A stretch of 20,264 nt of DNA from the IMG/VR virus record IMGVR_UViG_3300007541_000324, positions 1 to 20,264 of that record. The stretch is one strand, 5' to 3'. Below, in pieces: positions 7,898-14,965 of the stretch. Source of the stretch: a virus. Numbering within the stretch: the first letter of the stretch is position 1; each line of letters opens with the position of its first letter. The notes beneath the pieces were generated by a model. It had not been told where the DNA came from. It made no database searches and saw only the letters and a list, made by a program, of their open reading frames with translations. Position numbers and translations under genes: made by a program.

Positions 7898-8977
7898 TTA
7901 AGATACCGAACCAGATACGACGCAAACAGTACCGCTAATAAATAATATGGTAGCAACGCCTCTAGTCAATAAGGTCATAGAAGCCTTGTCGCTGTCAACG
8001 CCCGCGATGTAAGCCGTAGTGATTGAACACGTTATCGTTATGCTTCCAGAGGTATTATTAAAAATACTAACCGCGTCGCCTTCTGAGAAAGTCGCATCTG
8101 GTATAGTAATGCTACCGCCAGAACCTACCTGAACGTATTTACCTACATCACCTGTAGCTAAGGTATAAGAGCCTGTCTTAGTTCCAACAGGAGCCACATT
8201 ACTCGTGCCGACATCATTGGTTCCATCAGCAGTACAGTTACTCAAATTACCTGCACTTGGAGTACCAATATCGGGAGTAGTTAGACTTGGACTAGTGCCA
8301 AATACTAATGCACCAGAACCTGTCTCATCTGTGACCGCAGAAGCTAAATTGGCTGAAGACGGTGTGCCTAAGAAAGTAGCAACACCCGAACCAAGAGAGG
8401 TTATGCCAGTACCACCGTTAGCGACAGGCAAAGTGCCTGTTACGTTAGTTGTTAAATCGACATAAGTAGTTGAGGTAGACCCTGTACCGCCGTTGGCAAT
8501 AGGAAGTGTGCCTGTGACATCTGAAGTTAAATCTACGGTGTTAACCGGAACATTAGCATTAGCATCGACAACTGCCGCCGTTGCACCCGCGCCGTCGAGG
8601 TAGACAACTTTAGTTTTACCTGTAGCAATAGTGACGTTAGCACCGGAGCCTTGTGAAATGTTTATAGACTGACCGCCTGTAGTGGCATTCTCGATATACA
8701 TAACACGAGAAACCGTGTTTGGCCCGATAGTCAGTGTTCTAGTCGCCGTTAGGGTTGCACTAGATGTGACCTTAAAATACAACGCACGGGCTGGATCAGT
8801 TGCGCCGTCTGCTACCGTAGTGGTAGCGTCAGCGTCAGTAGCAAACCCATCCTGCGTGTTGTAACCCAGAGCTTCACCGATCAGCTCAAGGTTGGTGTTT
8901 GTACTCGTACCCCAAGTGCCGCTTTCATCACCTGTCGCGATTTCTTTGAGGCGTAAATTATTGACGTAAGTAGCCAT
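7898..8977 (-). CDS. Tail fibre protein
   Basis: The 359-residue protein starts MATYVNNLRLKEIATGDESG, followed by a WGTSTNTNLELIGEALGY segment typical of the virion-anchoring end of short phage fibres. The middle carries two close copies of a DVTGTLPIANGGTG-type unit and then LVFGTSPSLTTPDIGTPSAG, phrases that recur in phage tail fibres. The last 100 residues are rich in alternating beta-type residues (TGSYTLATGDVGKYVQVG, DAVSIFNNTSGSITI). Its ATG lies behind GGAG with a seven-base spacer. It sits directly before the Ig/FN3/kelch adhesin, so the two may form one host-recognition structure. The assignment as a fibre is firm; the exact receptor is unknown. Confidence 0.85.
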   Translation of the reverse strand: MATYVNNLRLKEIATGDESGTWGTSTNTNLELIGEALGYNTQDGFATDADATTTVADGATDPARALYFKVTSSATLTATRTLTIGPNTVSRVMYIENATTGGQSINISQGSGANVTIATGKTKVVYLDGAGATAAVVDANANVPVNTVDLTSDVTGTLPIANGGTGSTSTTYVDLTTNVTGTLPVANGGTGITSLGSGVATFLGTPSSANLASAVTDETGSGALVFGTSPSLTTPDIGTPSAGNLSNCTADGTNDVGTSNVAPVGTKTGSYTLATGDVGKYVQVGSGGSITIPDATFSEGDAVSIFNNTSGSITITCSITTAYIAGVDSDKASMTLLTRGVATILFISGTVCVVSGSVS

Positions 8978-8994
8978 TTGAGTTCTCCGTTAAA

Positions 8995-9210
8995 TTAGAG
9001 GGACGCCTCGCCAGAAGCTGAAGGAACGCTCGTAGCGTATATCTTCATACTTTGCTTCAAGTTTAAGGTTTGTCCACAATCTGAGCAAGTGTCTGCTTCT
9101 AGCTCGCTCTCATCTAAATCGTAACCGCAGTTAAGACAGTACACCTCAATTTCGTGTTTACATACTATGGTTGAATCATCAACCTTTATAGCTTCATTCA
9201 ATTTTCTCAC
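8995..9210 (-). CDS. Small zinc-ribbon protein
   Basis: This is a 71-residue protein with two CxxC knuckles, C25-C28 (CLNCG) and C42-C45 (CSDCG), separated by 13 residues. That is the layout of a rubredoxin-like zinc ribbon. It starts with GTG at 9210, sharing GTGA with the previous stop. A strong AAGGAGA ribosome site seven bases upstream settles this start. It has no membrane segment. It sits between the repeat fibre and the tail fibre, so it could be a fibre-assembly or virion zinc protein. Zinc ribbons also occur in regulators, and the sequence alone does not decide the role. Confidence 0.8.
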   Translation of the reverse strand: MRKLNEAIKVDDSTIVCKHEIEVYCLNCGYDLDESELEADTCSDCGQTLNLKQSMKIYATSVPSASGEASL

Positions 9211-10307
9211 GCGGCGATCTCCTTCCAGACAGTAGATTGGCTAGGTGTGGTTTCATTCCAGACAGTAGATTGACTAGGTATAATCTTACTCCAAACTACA
9301 ACATCTCCTATGATGCCTGTCGCAGCCACTCCTATGGGATAAACCTTTGCTGTGCCTATTTGTGTTGTAGACCCAAGAGCAGTTGTGGCTTGCACCCCTG
9401 TGGGGAAAACATTCGCACCTGCTTCAACAGTAGCAGTACCTAATGCGGTGGTTCCTGATACCCCAGTAACATTTACGGTAGCACCAGCTTCTACTGAAGC
9501 TGTTCCTAACCCAGTAGTTCCTACTACACCAGTTGGGTAGACATAGGCTTCTGCAATGATTACATCACCGACAGCACCAGTAGCTGAGACGCCTGTCGGA
9601 TAGACGCCTACACCTTCAGCGACACTGGCTGTGCCTAGCCCAGTAGTTCCAGATACACCTGTAGCCGCAACAATAGCGTCACCTGTTATTGTCGGACTTC
9701 CAAGCTCTCCTGTAGCCGCGTTTCCAAGGACTTCGACAACACCGTCAGAATTAGCAGCCACATTACCAAGAGCAGTGGTAGCCTCAAGCCCAGTGGGGAA
9801 TATGCTTACTGCCTCTTGGACAGTTACTGAGCCTATCTGTCCAGAGGCTTGGAGTCCTAAAGAAGTACCCCAAGAACGCTGACCCCAAAAACCTCGACCC
9901 CATCCATCGAAACGAACAGTCTCGTTCCATACAGCGTAATTAGCTACGCCTGTAGCAGAAACACCAGAGACACTAACTATCGTATCACCACCAACAGATT
10001 CTTCACCCAATGCCGATGTTCCAGCAACACCTGTCACAGAAACAGTAGCTACGCCTGTAACAGTTGGGCTTCCTAAACTTGTTGTTCCAGCAACACCTGT
10101 AGGACTGATATTTGCTGGTGCTATTGTGGTTGTAGTTCCTAAAGAGGAAGTTAAACCAAAACCAGTAACAGAAACATCAGCGTTAGCCTGAACAGTTATA
10201 GAACCTAGGGACGTAGTCGCCTCTAGAGAAGAACTACCCTCTCCGTAAGCCTGATTGCCCCATCCGTCTCTACCCCATCCTTGGAAGCTAACGGTTACAT
10301 CAGTCAT
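9207..10307 (-). CDS. Repeat-built fibre/structural protein
   Basis: The 366-residue protein is built from about twelve imperfect repeats of roughly 22 residues. Their consensus runs TTxLGTxxVxxGxxVxPTGVxG, with alternating small and beta-branched residues, as expected for a beta-helical or fibrous rod. Two Trp-Gly motifs interrupt it, GWGRDGWGNQAYGEG at 10-24 and GWGRGFWGQRSWG at 135-147. The C-terminus ends in two copies of PSQSTVWNETT-type units of 11 residues. It has no Cys, signal peptide or membrane segment. Start ATG 10307 is six bases after the previous stop and lacks a well-placed Shine-Dalgarno sequence, so expression may depend on coupling. Similar repeats in two other proteins here suggest a shared virion building block. 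Confidence 0.8.
   Translation of the reverse strand: MTDVTVSFQGWGRDGWGNQAYGEGSSSLEATTSLGSITVQANADVSVTGFGLTSSLGTTTTIAPANISPTGVAGTTSLGSPTVTGVATVSVTGVAGTSALGEESVGGDTIVSVSGVSATGVANYAVWNETVRFDGWGRGFWGQRSWGTSLGLQASGQIGSVTVQEAVSIFPTGLEATTALGNVAANSDGVVEVLGNAATGELGSPTITGDAIVAATGVSGTTGLGTASVAEGVGVYPTGVSATGAVGDVIIAEAYVYPTGVVGTTGLGTASVEAGATVNVTGVSGTTALGTATVEAGANVFPTGVQATTALGSTTQIGTAKVYPIGVAATGIIGDVVVWSKIIPSQSTVWNETTPSQSTVWKEIAA
9223..9279 (-). repeat. Tandem 33-base repeat at the 3' end of the fibre gene
   Basis: Two copies of ttccagacagtagattg(g/a)ctaggt on the plus strand start at 9223 and 9256. They match at 23 of 24 bases. The 33-base period encodes an 11-residue unit (PSQSTVWNETT / PSQSTVWKE), so the repeat keeps the frame. 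The near identity suggests recent duplication. Confidence 0.85.
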
Positions 10308-10313
10308 TGACTA

Positions 10314-10763
10314 TTATGCAATCCTAATGATGGCGTTGCTAGAGTCAGCTGTTGGGAAAACAATAGTAAAGTCACCTGCTGTTGAAGTTTTATCACTACC
10401 AAAATCCAAGACAGCAACAGAAGGATCACCAGATTGAGTATCGTTAAAAATTAACGCACCTCTTGCAGTGATCGTAGCGGTTGACCAAGTAGTGTCATTA
10501 AAGTCCAAAAAAGCAGTAGTACCAGAACTGGTAGGTGCTACTGTTGTTAAGGAGTTACCTTTTGCTGTGTAGCCTGTTCCAGATACTTCGTTGGTAGCTG
10601 AATACGCAGTAGTAGTCGCATCCAAACTAGCTGAACTGGTATACAGCGCAATATTAAAAGTATCGGCAGTTGTACCTGCACGAACCACAGTAGTTCCAAA
10701 AGCGTGAATACCATTAAGGAGTTCTACTTTGAAACTTGTACACATTGCTTGAGTTATCGCCAT
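10314..10763 (-). CDS. Small virion structural protein
   Basis: This 149-residue protein starts MAITQAMCTSFKVELLNGIH. It contains DTFNIALYTSSASLDATTTA, then GTGYTAKGNSL, and ends DFTIVFPTADSSNAIIRIA. The composition (Thr/Ser/Ala, alternating beta strands) fits a jelly-roll-like virion protein. From memory these phrases recur in marine phage structural genes, where the protein is usually annotated only as hypothetical or structural. The ATG follows GAGGGTCAGATA and lies ten bases after the previous gene. Its neighbour is the repeat fibre, so a fibre base or capsid decoration role is possible but not shown. Confidence 0.75.
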   Translation of the reverse strand: MAITQAMCTSFKVELLNGIHAFGTTVVRAGTTADTFNIALYTSSASLDATTTAYSATNEVSGTGYTAKGNSLTTVAPTSSGTTAFLDFNDTTWSTATITARGALIFNDTQSGDPSVAVLDFGSDKTSTAGDFTIVFPTADSSNAIIRIA

Positions 10764-10773
10764 TATCTGACCC

Positions 10774-11073
10774 TCACAGTTTGCTAATAATACGAGCCAT
10801 ATCGCTATGACCCTGTTTGACTAACATGGCAGACAAAGTAGTTCTGTCCGATCTGATAGCCTCCTTCATGTAGAATAAGATCAGTTGTCTGATCCGCTCC
10901 TTATAAACCAACGCTTGCGCCTTAACCATTTCATCCGCTGTATCACTAACTTCAATTAACTTGTCTAAAGCTCTTTCAGTAAGTTCTTCAGGGGTAAAAC
11001 CCCTGTTAGAAGTTGTATATACCTTCACGTCAGGAGTTTCTGATGTAGCTTGTGCTTGTACGCCATTCATCAT
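10774..11073 (-). CDS. Hypothetical protein, helical
   Basis: The 99-residue product starts MMNGVQAQATSETPDVKVY and continues TTSNRGFTPEELTERALDKL, after which it is almost entirely helical and charged (KAQALVYKERIRQLILFYMK, then AIRSDRTTLSAMLVKQGH). No Cys pairs, signal or membrane segments are visible. Its ATG shares ATGA with the stop of the connector-like gene before it. The nearest GGAG is about 12 bases away, so translation may depend on coupling. The family appears, from memory, in marine phage structural operons without a known role. Position next to a connector-like gene suggests an assembly or virion protein. Confidence 0.7.
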   Translation of the reverse strand: MMNGVQAQATSETPDVKVYTTSNRGFTPEELTERALDKLIEVSDTADEMVKAQALVYKERIRQLILFYMKEAIRSDRTTLSAMLVKQGHSDMARIISKL

Positions 11074-11723
11074 GATACTGCGGGTCTCCTAACTAATCCT
11101 GTTCTATATGCGTCTGTAATTTCTTTGGCTTCTCCGAAGTTCTTCAACGTTACCACCGCTTCCATAAACCTTTGGTTGTAGTTCTGCATCAAATCTTGTT
11201 CACCTTTCATATAAGTGTAGGCTTCAATCAAACTACCATACAACATAGCGATTTCAGCATTTTCACTGAGCCAAGTCGTACCACTGTCAGATCCAGCAGT
11301 GAGACTAACAGGACGATAAAAGTAATGAAGCTCAACAGCAAGATTAGCATTAGGAGTAGGGCCAAGTATGAAATACCCTGTATCAAAGAGCGCGTAATAT
11401 TTTGGATTTCCTGTAACCGTTGCATCAGGGTTGTATTCCTGTACATAGTTCACGTCTTTATAGTCTAAAAAGACTACATCCCCATCCGAATTTGTGTAAG
11501 AAAGGGAAAACGGAGCTAAAAAATCGCTTGGACAAACTAAATATTTATCATTTGCGGTTGTGTTCGCAGTAGCATTTTTACGGAAAAATGTAAGCTGTAC
11601 ATTTTTGAGAATACGCTCTTCTGCCGCACGGATAAACAAAGGTAGATTATTTACAAAACTAGTCTCAGAGTTCTGAGTGTAGTCTTGTATTGCCGTTTTA
11701 AGTTGATCGTATGTAAAGCTCAT
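11070..11723 (-). CDS. Putative head-tail connector/adaptor-like protein
   Basis: This 217-residue protein begins MSFTYDQLKTAIQDYTQNSE, then carries FIRAAEERILKNVQLTFFRK, CPSDFLAPFSLSY, GNPKYYALFDTGYFILGPTP and ELHYFYRPVSLT. It ends with a helical AMLYGSLIEAYTYMKGEQD region. A helical bundle around a small beta domain suits connector or adaptor subunits that assemble as rings under the portal. Its ATG shares ATGA with the end of the zinc-ribbon/cupredoxin gene. No strong Shine-Dalgarno motif precedes it. The alternative is a minor tail protein. I rate the connector role as a reasonable inference from sequence texture and position, not a certain assignment. Confidence 0.6.
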   Translation of the reverse strand: MSFTYDQLKTAIQDYTQNSETSFVNNLPLFIRAAEERILKNVQLTFFRKNATANTTANDKYLVCPSDFLAPFSLSYTNSDGDVVFLDYKDVNYVQEYNPDATVTGNPKYYALFDTGYFILGPTPNANLAVELHYFYRPVSLTAGSDSGTTWLSENAEIAMLYGSLIEAYTYMKGEQDLMQNYNQRFMEAVVTLKNFGEAKEITDAYRTGLVRRPAVS

Positions 11724-12442
11724 GCTGAAACCGTATTGACTTTATAACCCATTCCACTATGCACAGAACAATATGTATATAGCGTTGGAGCACCTATTGC
11801 TACATCAATTTGCGTGTAAGCACCCGCTGATCCCGGAGTCCCATTGTAGGTAACACCTGTCGTGTATTCTACTCCACCGCCATGTGTGCCATCGGGCGTT
11901 GTGGAAAAACGCAAAGGATGGCCTGAATTTGAGCTATCCGATTGATCATATCGATATATCAAACCTTCTGTTACATCTCGTCCCAAAAATCCCGGTTGCG
12001 CTCCGTCTTGATAATAAACGTTGCCCCCTCCCGGATTGGATACTGTGATTGAATACGTTGCTTCAATCGGAACTACACTAACCGTTCCTACACTCGTAGT
12101 TCCTGAAACTCCTGTAGGCTCGACAGTCACACTAGTGGCTACTTGAACTTGAACAGTCACGCTACCAACGCATCCTACACCCGTCACAGGACCTAGGGAT
12201 TCGTTTTCAACAACAGGGATGCCGACATAAACATTGTATGGCTCTACCCTGTCTGGTCTTGGATTGTATAGAGCTTGTGGGTCAGCTGGTACAGTTATAG
12301 GTTCTAATTGAGGGTGCTTTGGCTCGTAGCACTCTTGGCAAACCTTAAAACCAGTCCATTCAACTTGCATAGACAAATAAGGGTATTGCTGACCACAACG
12401 GTCGCAAATAGCATTTGACTGTACCCCTATTGCGTATGACAT
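11720..12442 (-). CDS. Three-part virion protein: zinc ribbon, fibre repeats, cupredoxin-like domain
   Basis: The 240-residue protein has an N-terminal zinc ribbon with C13-C16 (CDRCG) and C35-C38 (CQECY). It then has KHPQLEPITVPADPQALYNP and two repeat-like units at about 84-123 (GPVTGVGCVGSVTV, PTGVSGTTSVGTVSV) like those of the fibre at 9207-10307. Residues about 128-238 look like a small beta-sandwich, with GHPLRFS (H175) and YTYCSVHSGMGYKV (C225, H228, M231). The spacing His ... Cys-x2-His-x2-Met resembles the type 1 copper site of cupredoxins, where Cys-x2-His-x4-Met is usual in plastocyanin. Copper binding is an inference. The ATG at 12442 overlaps the previous stop (TAATG). Context is the connector-to-fibre region. 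Confidence 0.75.
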   Translation of the reverse strand: MSYAIGVQSNAICDRCGQQYPYLSMQVEWTGFKVCQECYEPKHPQLEPITVPADPQALYNPRPDRVEPYNVYVGIPVVENESLGPVTGVGCVGSVTVQVQVATSVTVEPTGVSGTTSVGTVSVVPIEATYSITVSNPGGGNVYYQDGAQPGFLGRDVTEGLIYRYDQSDSSNSGHPLRFSTTPDGTHGGGVEYTTGVTYNGTPGSAGAYTQIDVAIGAPTLYTYCSVHSGMGYKVNTVSA

Positions 12443-13122
12443 TACACAACCCTATAAAAATTTTGATTTGGCGTTAATTTTAAGTTAGCTCTATCTCTGT
12501 CTTCAGATGCCGCCCTTTCAAACTCCTCTTCATAAATAGCTTTGAGCATTTGAGTTCTATCTGGTGCTCTTTTCAAACTAATATAGTAAGCCAAGCCAGC
12601 GGCCAAACAAGGATAAAAACGGAAAGGCATTTCCAAAGTATTCTGTGCTGTATCCGCATCATCCATTCTTACCAATCTGTCATAAACCAGCGTATATGCT
12701 TGGTCTGGAGTAGGCCACACTTCAACTGTTGGGTTAATAGTGCGGTCAACATAAAATTCTGTAGGTCTAGCTTGTGTTAATTTACTAGGTATATTTAGAA
12801 ACTCTTGGCGACTAACTCTAGAAATAATAATATCTTGTTGATTACTAGCACCTGCGTTAGTTCTTATTACCGCTGACAAAATGTCAATTGTGTCTGCACC
12901 CAAGCTATACGAGGCAGTACCTTGAACTAAAGAAACAGTTGACTGCTCTATTGTCCAACGATTTAACCCCCTATTAGCCCAATCAGCCAGCATTAAATTC
13001 AGGCTACGACGAGCAGATTTTAGATCATAACCAGTTTTAGGCTCTAACCCACAACGCTCAAACGCTTCCTCAATGTACTCAGCTACATCAAGCTCAAAAT
13101 CTTTGGAACCAGAAACAGTCAT
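12442..13122 (-). CDS. Putative head-tail adaptor (P22 gp4-like or T7 gp11-like)
   Basis: This 226-residue protein shows a helical N-terminus (AEYIEEAFERCGLEPKTGYD, then LKSARRSLNLMLADWANRG) and the phrase LNRWTIEQSTVSLVQGTASY. A beta section follows (SLGADTIDILSAVIR, RPTEFYVDRTINPTVEVWPT), then a C-terminal helical domain (MPFRFYPCLAAGLAYYISLK). From memory this combination marks adaptor or tail-tube proteins of podoviruses that join the portal to the tail. The start ATG lies behind GAGGA with a suitable spacer and ten bases after the previous stop. It sits upstream of the connector-like and nozzle-like genes, as expected for a tail-completion set. Which of the two named models it follows cannot be decided here. 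Confidence 0.65.
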   Translation of the reverse strand: MTVSGSKDFELDVAEYIEEAFERCGLEPKTGYDLKSARRSLNLMLADWANRGLNRWTIEQSTVSLVQGTASYSLGADTIDILSAVIRTNAGASNQQDIIISRVSRQEFLNIPSKLTQARPTEFYVDRTINPTVEVWPTPDQAYTLVYDRLVRMDDADTAQNTLEMPFRFYPCLAAGLAYYISLKRAPDRTQMLKAIYEEEFERAASEDRDRANLKLTPNQNFYRVV

Positions 13123-13132
13123 CTGTTATTCC

Positions 13133-13372
13133 TCAGCTACAAGGGCCGGAACGACCACCTCTAGACTTTTTAGTCCTGTGAGCACTACCACCACAAGACA
13201 TCATCGCCTCTCTTTTTCGAGGTGAACACATCATACCACCATCTTCAGCCTTTTTTCTTTTTGGGAAACCAGCTTGCATATTCGCGTAGGCTTCCGGAGA
13301 AATGGTAGAATTTTTCTTTGATCGAGAAGTACCTGCTCTTTTGCGCTTGTTTATATTTTCATACAAACTCAT
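13133..13372 (-). CDS. Small strongly basic protein
   Basis: I choose ATG 13372 as start because AGGTGA lies five bases upstream, giving a 79-residue product beginning MSLYENINKRKRAGTSRSKK. An earlier ATG at 13414 overlaps the previous stop but has a poorer ribosome site. The protein is rich in Lys and Arg and contains STISPEAYANMQAGFPKRKK. Its C-terminal half holds three Cys residues in CSPRKREAMMSCGG and the final GPCS. No membrane segment is seen. The opening resembles, from memory, a common unnamed marine phage family. The high charge and place beside another basic protein suggest nucleic-acid contact or capsid packing, which is inference. Confidence 0.75.
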   Translation of the reverse strand: MSLYENINKRKRAGTSRSKKNSTISPEAYANMQAGFPKRKKAEDGGMMCSPRKREAMMSCGGSAHRTKKSRGGRSGPCS

Positions 13373-13413
13373 ATTAGTCACCTGCTCCGTTTCTTGGCCT
13401 CTAGTAATCGGCA

Positions 13414-13629
13414 TTACCCACCCATACTCATCAAAATCCGCAAAATAACGTCACTATTGATAACACCACCAAAAACAATAGCTCCTACTAAAATCCATTT
13501 TGCTTGAAAAACAGCTTTTTTGACTTCTTTCATGTCAAAATGCAAAGAGTCAACAGTGCTTCTAATATGCGCTTGATTAGTCCGCAACTCTGTTATTTCA
13601 AGTTCCAAATCATGTACCGTTTTTGCCAT
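13414..13629 (-). CDS. Coiled-coil plus C-terminal membrane anchor protein (XhlA-like layout)
   Basis: The start at 13629 (71 residues) is chosen because GGTGAG lies seven bases upstream; an earlier GTG at 13644 would overlap the previous gene and has no better site. Residues about 4-40 form a heptad-like charged helix (HDLELEITELRTNQAHIRST, then VDSLHFDMKEVKKAV). Residues about 44-66 are hydrophobic (WILVGAIVFGGVINSDVIL), a likely single membrane span. An N-terminal coil with a C-terminal anchor is the layout of XhlA-type lysis accessory proteins. Gene order places it among structural genes, away from the endolysin, so a lysis role is only one option. A membrane-associated assembly factor is another. 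Confidence 0.7.
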   Translation of the reverse strand: MAKTVHDLELEITELRTNQAHIRSTVDSLHFDMKEVKKAVFQAKWILVGAIVFGGVINSDVILRILMSMGG

Positions 13630-13637
13630 AGGTATGC

Positions 13638-13922
13638 TCACCACGCTTTACAAGACCAGTATCTCGCTGAAAACTTATCTTTTGCAGTAGCACAGTTATG
13701 ACGTGCTCTAAAAGATTTACGACGTGCTGGCTGGTCTTTTTTGATGCTCATATTTGGGTCACCAAAACGAACTAGTTTTACCTCGCTTCCTTTTTTAGCT
13801 AATACAGCAGACTTTTTAGGGCCGTTCGGTGTTCTTTTTGGTTTGTTGTATCCAGAAAAAGTTTCACCTCGATAATTAAGCCTACCTGATGGAGTTCTCT
13901 TAACATCTTTAGTGGTTGCCAT
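13638..13922 (-). CDS. Conserved small basic protein of unknown function
   Basis: This 94-residue, strongly basic protein contains TPSGRLNYRGETFSGYNKPK, VKLVRFGDPNMSIKKDQPAR and RRKSFRARHNCATAKDKFSA, then ARYWSCKAW at the end. From memory the KLVRFGDPNM...RRKSFRARHxC...RYWSC arrangement is shared by an uncharacterised family frequent in aquatic phages. A His and two Cys residues in the last 25 positions could bind a metal, but this is not established. The ATG overlaps the previous stop in TAATG, with GGGAG nine bases upstream. Very high charge suggests nucleic-acid binding. I know no proven function. Confidence 0.8.
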   Translation of the reverse strand: MATTKDVKRTPSGRLNYRGETFSGYNKPKRTPNGPKKSAVLAKKGSEVKLVRFGDPNMSIKKDQPARRKSFRARHNCATAKDKFSARYWSCKAW

Positions 13923-14668
13923 TACAATGCGCTCCCATTATCGATTAAAACACCCTCAAACGTAGCTGAGACTGCGTTTATCTGGTTTTTGTTACAAATA
14001 GCACGGACTTCGATATCTGTTTTCTCTTCTAATCTTATGGGATAAGTAAAAGGAAACAGTATTTCACCACCTGTCACATCTATCTTTGTTCTAGTTCTAA
14101 ATACACCGCCTGATTCTCTAGTCACAAACCTTATGGTCATGTAAGCACCAGAAGTGTCAGTTCCATGAGTAGCTGTGCCTTGGTTTATATACAGGGTTTT
14201 ACCAGCAGGGACGGTATACACAGCCATTAAAGTCTGATTTTCGCCAGAAGTTATCTGGGCGTAAGTAGTACCACCATTGCTTATAGTGATATTTCCAGCA
14301 GGTGAAGTAGCACCAGATACAAACGCCCTGAACACTCTTCGGTAGGTGTTTGTTGTAGTGAATGTACCACTACCATTTAAGGTAACTTCTTCCGTTTGGT
14401 CTAGATAATTGGCATCTAAACCAGATAAAGTCACTTTTACACCAGCATCCGTAGCACCAGAAGCAGAAGTGACAGTCATCGCCAAAGCACTTGCAGGATA
14501 AGCGTATATCCCGCCAGCATCCCATATAGTCTCGTCCACATTGATAATGTTTGGGTTATATCCATATTTGAACAAAACAGTATGGTAGGAAATTTGACCC
14601 CGAGCCACTTGTAGCTCAAATGGCTCTGAGGTTCCTACTCTACTTATTGACGATACTTCTCTAGCCAT
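13922..14668 (-). CDS. Virion structural protein, beta-rich
   Basis: The 248-residue protein starts MAREVSSISRVGTSEPFELQ. It contains GYNPNIINVDETIWDAGGIY, then YPASALAMTVTS, a GLDANYLDQTEEVTLNGSG segment and ENQTLMAVYTVPAGKTLYIN. The rest is alternating beta strands ending in ATFEGVLIDNGSAL. From memory these phrases mark a widespread marine phage virion family without a settled name. No Cys-rich site or membrane segment is present. Start ATG lies behind AGGTAAAAAC and nine bases after the previous gene. It lies downstream of the capsid gene beside two other small structural proteins, so it may be a head-surface or head-completion protein. Confidence 0.75.
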   Translation of the reverse strand: MAREVSSISRVGTSEPFELQVARGQISYHTVLFKYGYNPNIINVDETIWDAGGIYAYPASALAMTVTSASGATDAGVKVTLSGLDANYLDQTEEVTLNGSGTFTTTNTYRRVFRAFVSGATSPAGNITISNGGTTYAQITSGENQTLMAVYTVPAGKTLYINQGTATHGTDTSGAYMTIRFVTRESGGVFRTRTKIDVTGGEILFPFTYPIRLEEKTDIEVRAICNKNQINAVSATFEGVLIDNGSAL

Positions 14669-14676
14669 GTTTTTAC

Positions 14677-14952
14677 CTAGCTATAAAAGACGGTCATTGC
14701 CGTAATATTGGTAGCGGCACTGATATAAATATCACTGCACCGTATCCCTTCATCAGGAATATTCACAGAGTGAGAGTCACTAGCTAGAAAATCAATATCT
14801 AGCGCAGTTGCCCCACCATTACCATCTGTAATTGTCAGCCTGCCTGCACCACCACCACTGGTTAAAACCTGTATCTGGCGAACTCGAGCAGGACCGACTC
14901 CAGCCGATCCCGTTCCAGTGAGGCGTTTGGCTCTTACATCAGAACCAGCCAT
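14677..14952 (-). CDS. Small virion structural protein
   Basis: The 91-residue protein begins MAGSDVRAKRLTGTGSAGVG and carries ARVRQIQVLTSGGGAGRLTI, a DGNGGATALDIDF turn-strand unit and a final ISAATNITAMTVFYS strand. This reads as a compact beta-sandwich, similar in texture to small head proteins. The ATG follows GGGGGTTGAT, a suitable ribosome site, 13 bases after the previous stop. No metal or membrane motif is visible. It lies in a run of three structural genes just after the terminator that follows the capsid gene. Assignment to the virion rests on context and on the family being common in marine phage structural operons. Confidence 0.7.
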   Translation of the reverse strand: MAGSDVRAKRLTGTGSAGVGPARVRQIQVLTSGGGAGRLTITDGNGGATALDIDFLASDSHSVNIPDEGIRCSDIYISAATNITAMTVFYS

Positions 14953-14965
14953 ATCAACCCCCTAA

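Noticed and set aside
9237-9882. Several plus-strand frames rich in Pro/Val/Ala
   Set aside because: They mirror the repeats of the fibre gene on the minus strand; repeat-rich genes often leave the antisense frames open.
9300-10230. Repeated units considered as a CRISPR array
   Set aside because: The repeats are imperfect, in frame, encode a regular 22-residue protein pattern and have no unique spacers.
13373-13414. Longer N-terminus for the basic protein (start at 13414)
   Set aside because: The ATG at 13372 has a better ribosome site (AGGTGA) and begins a familiar MSLYENIN-type opening. The longer form is still possible because it would form a TAATG junction.
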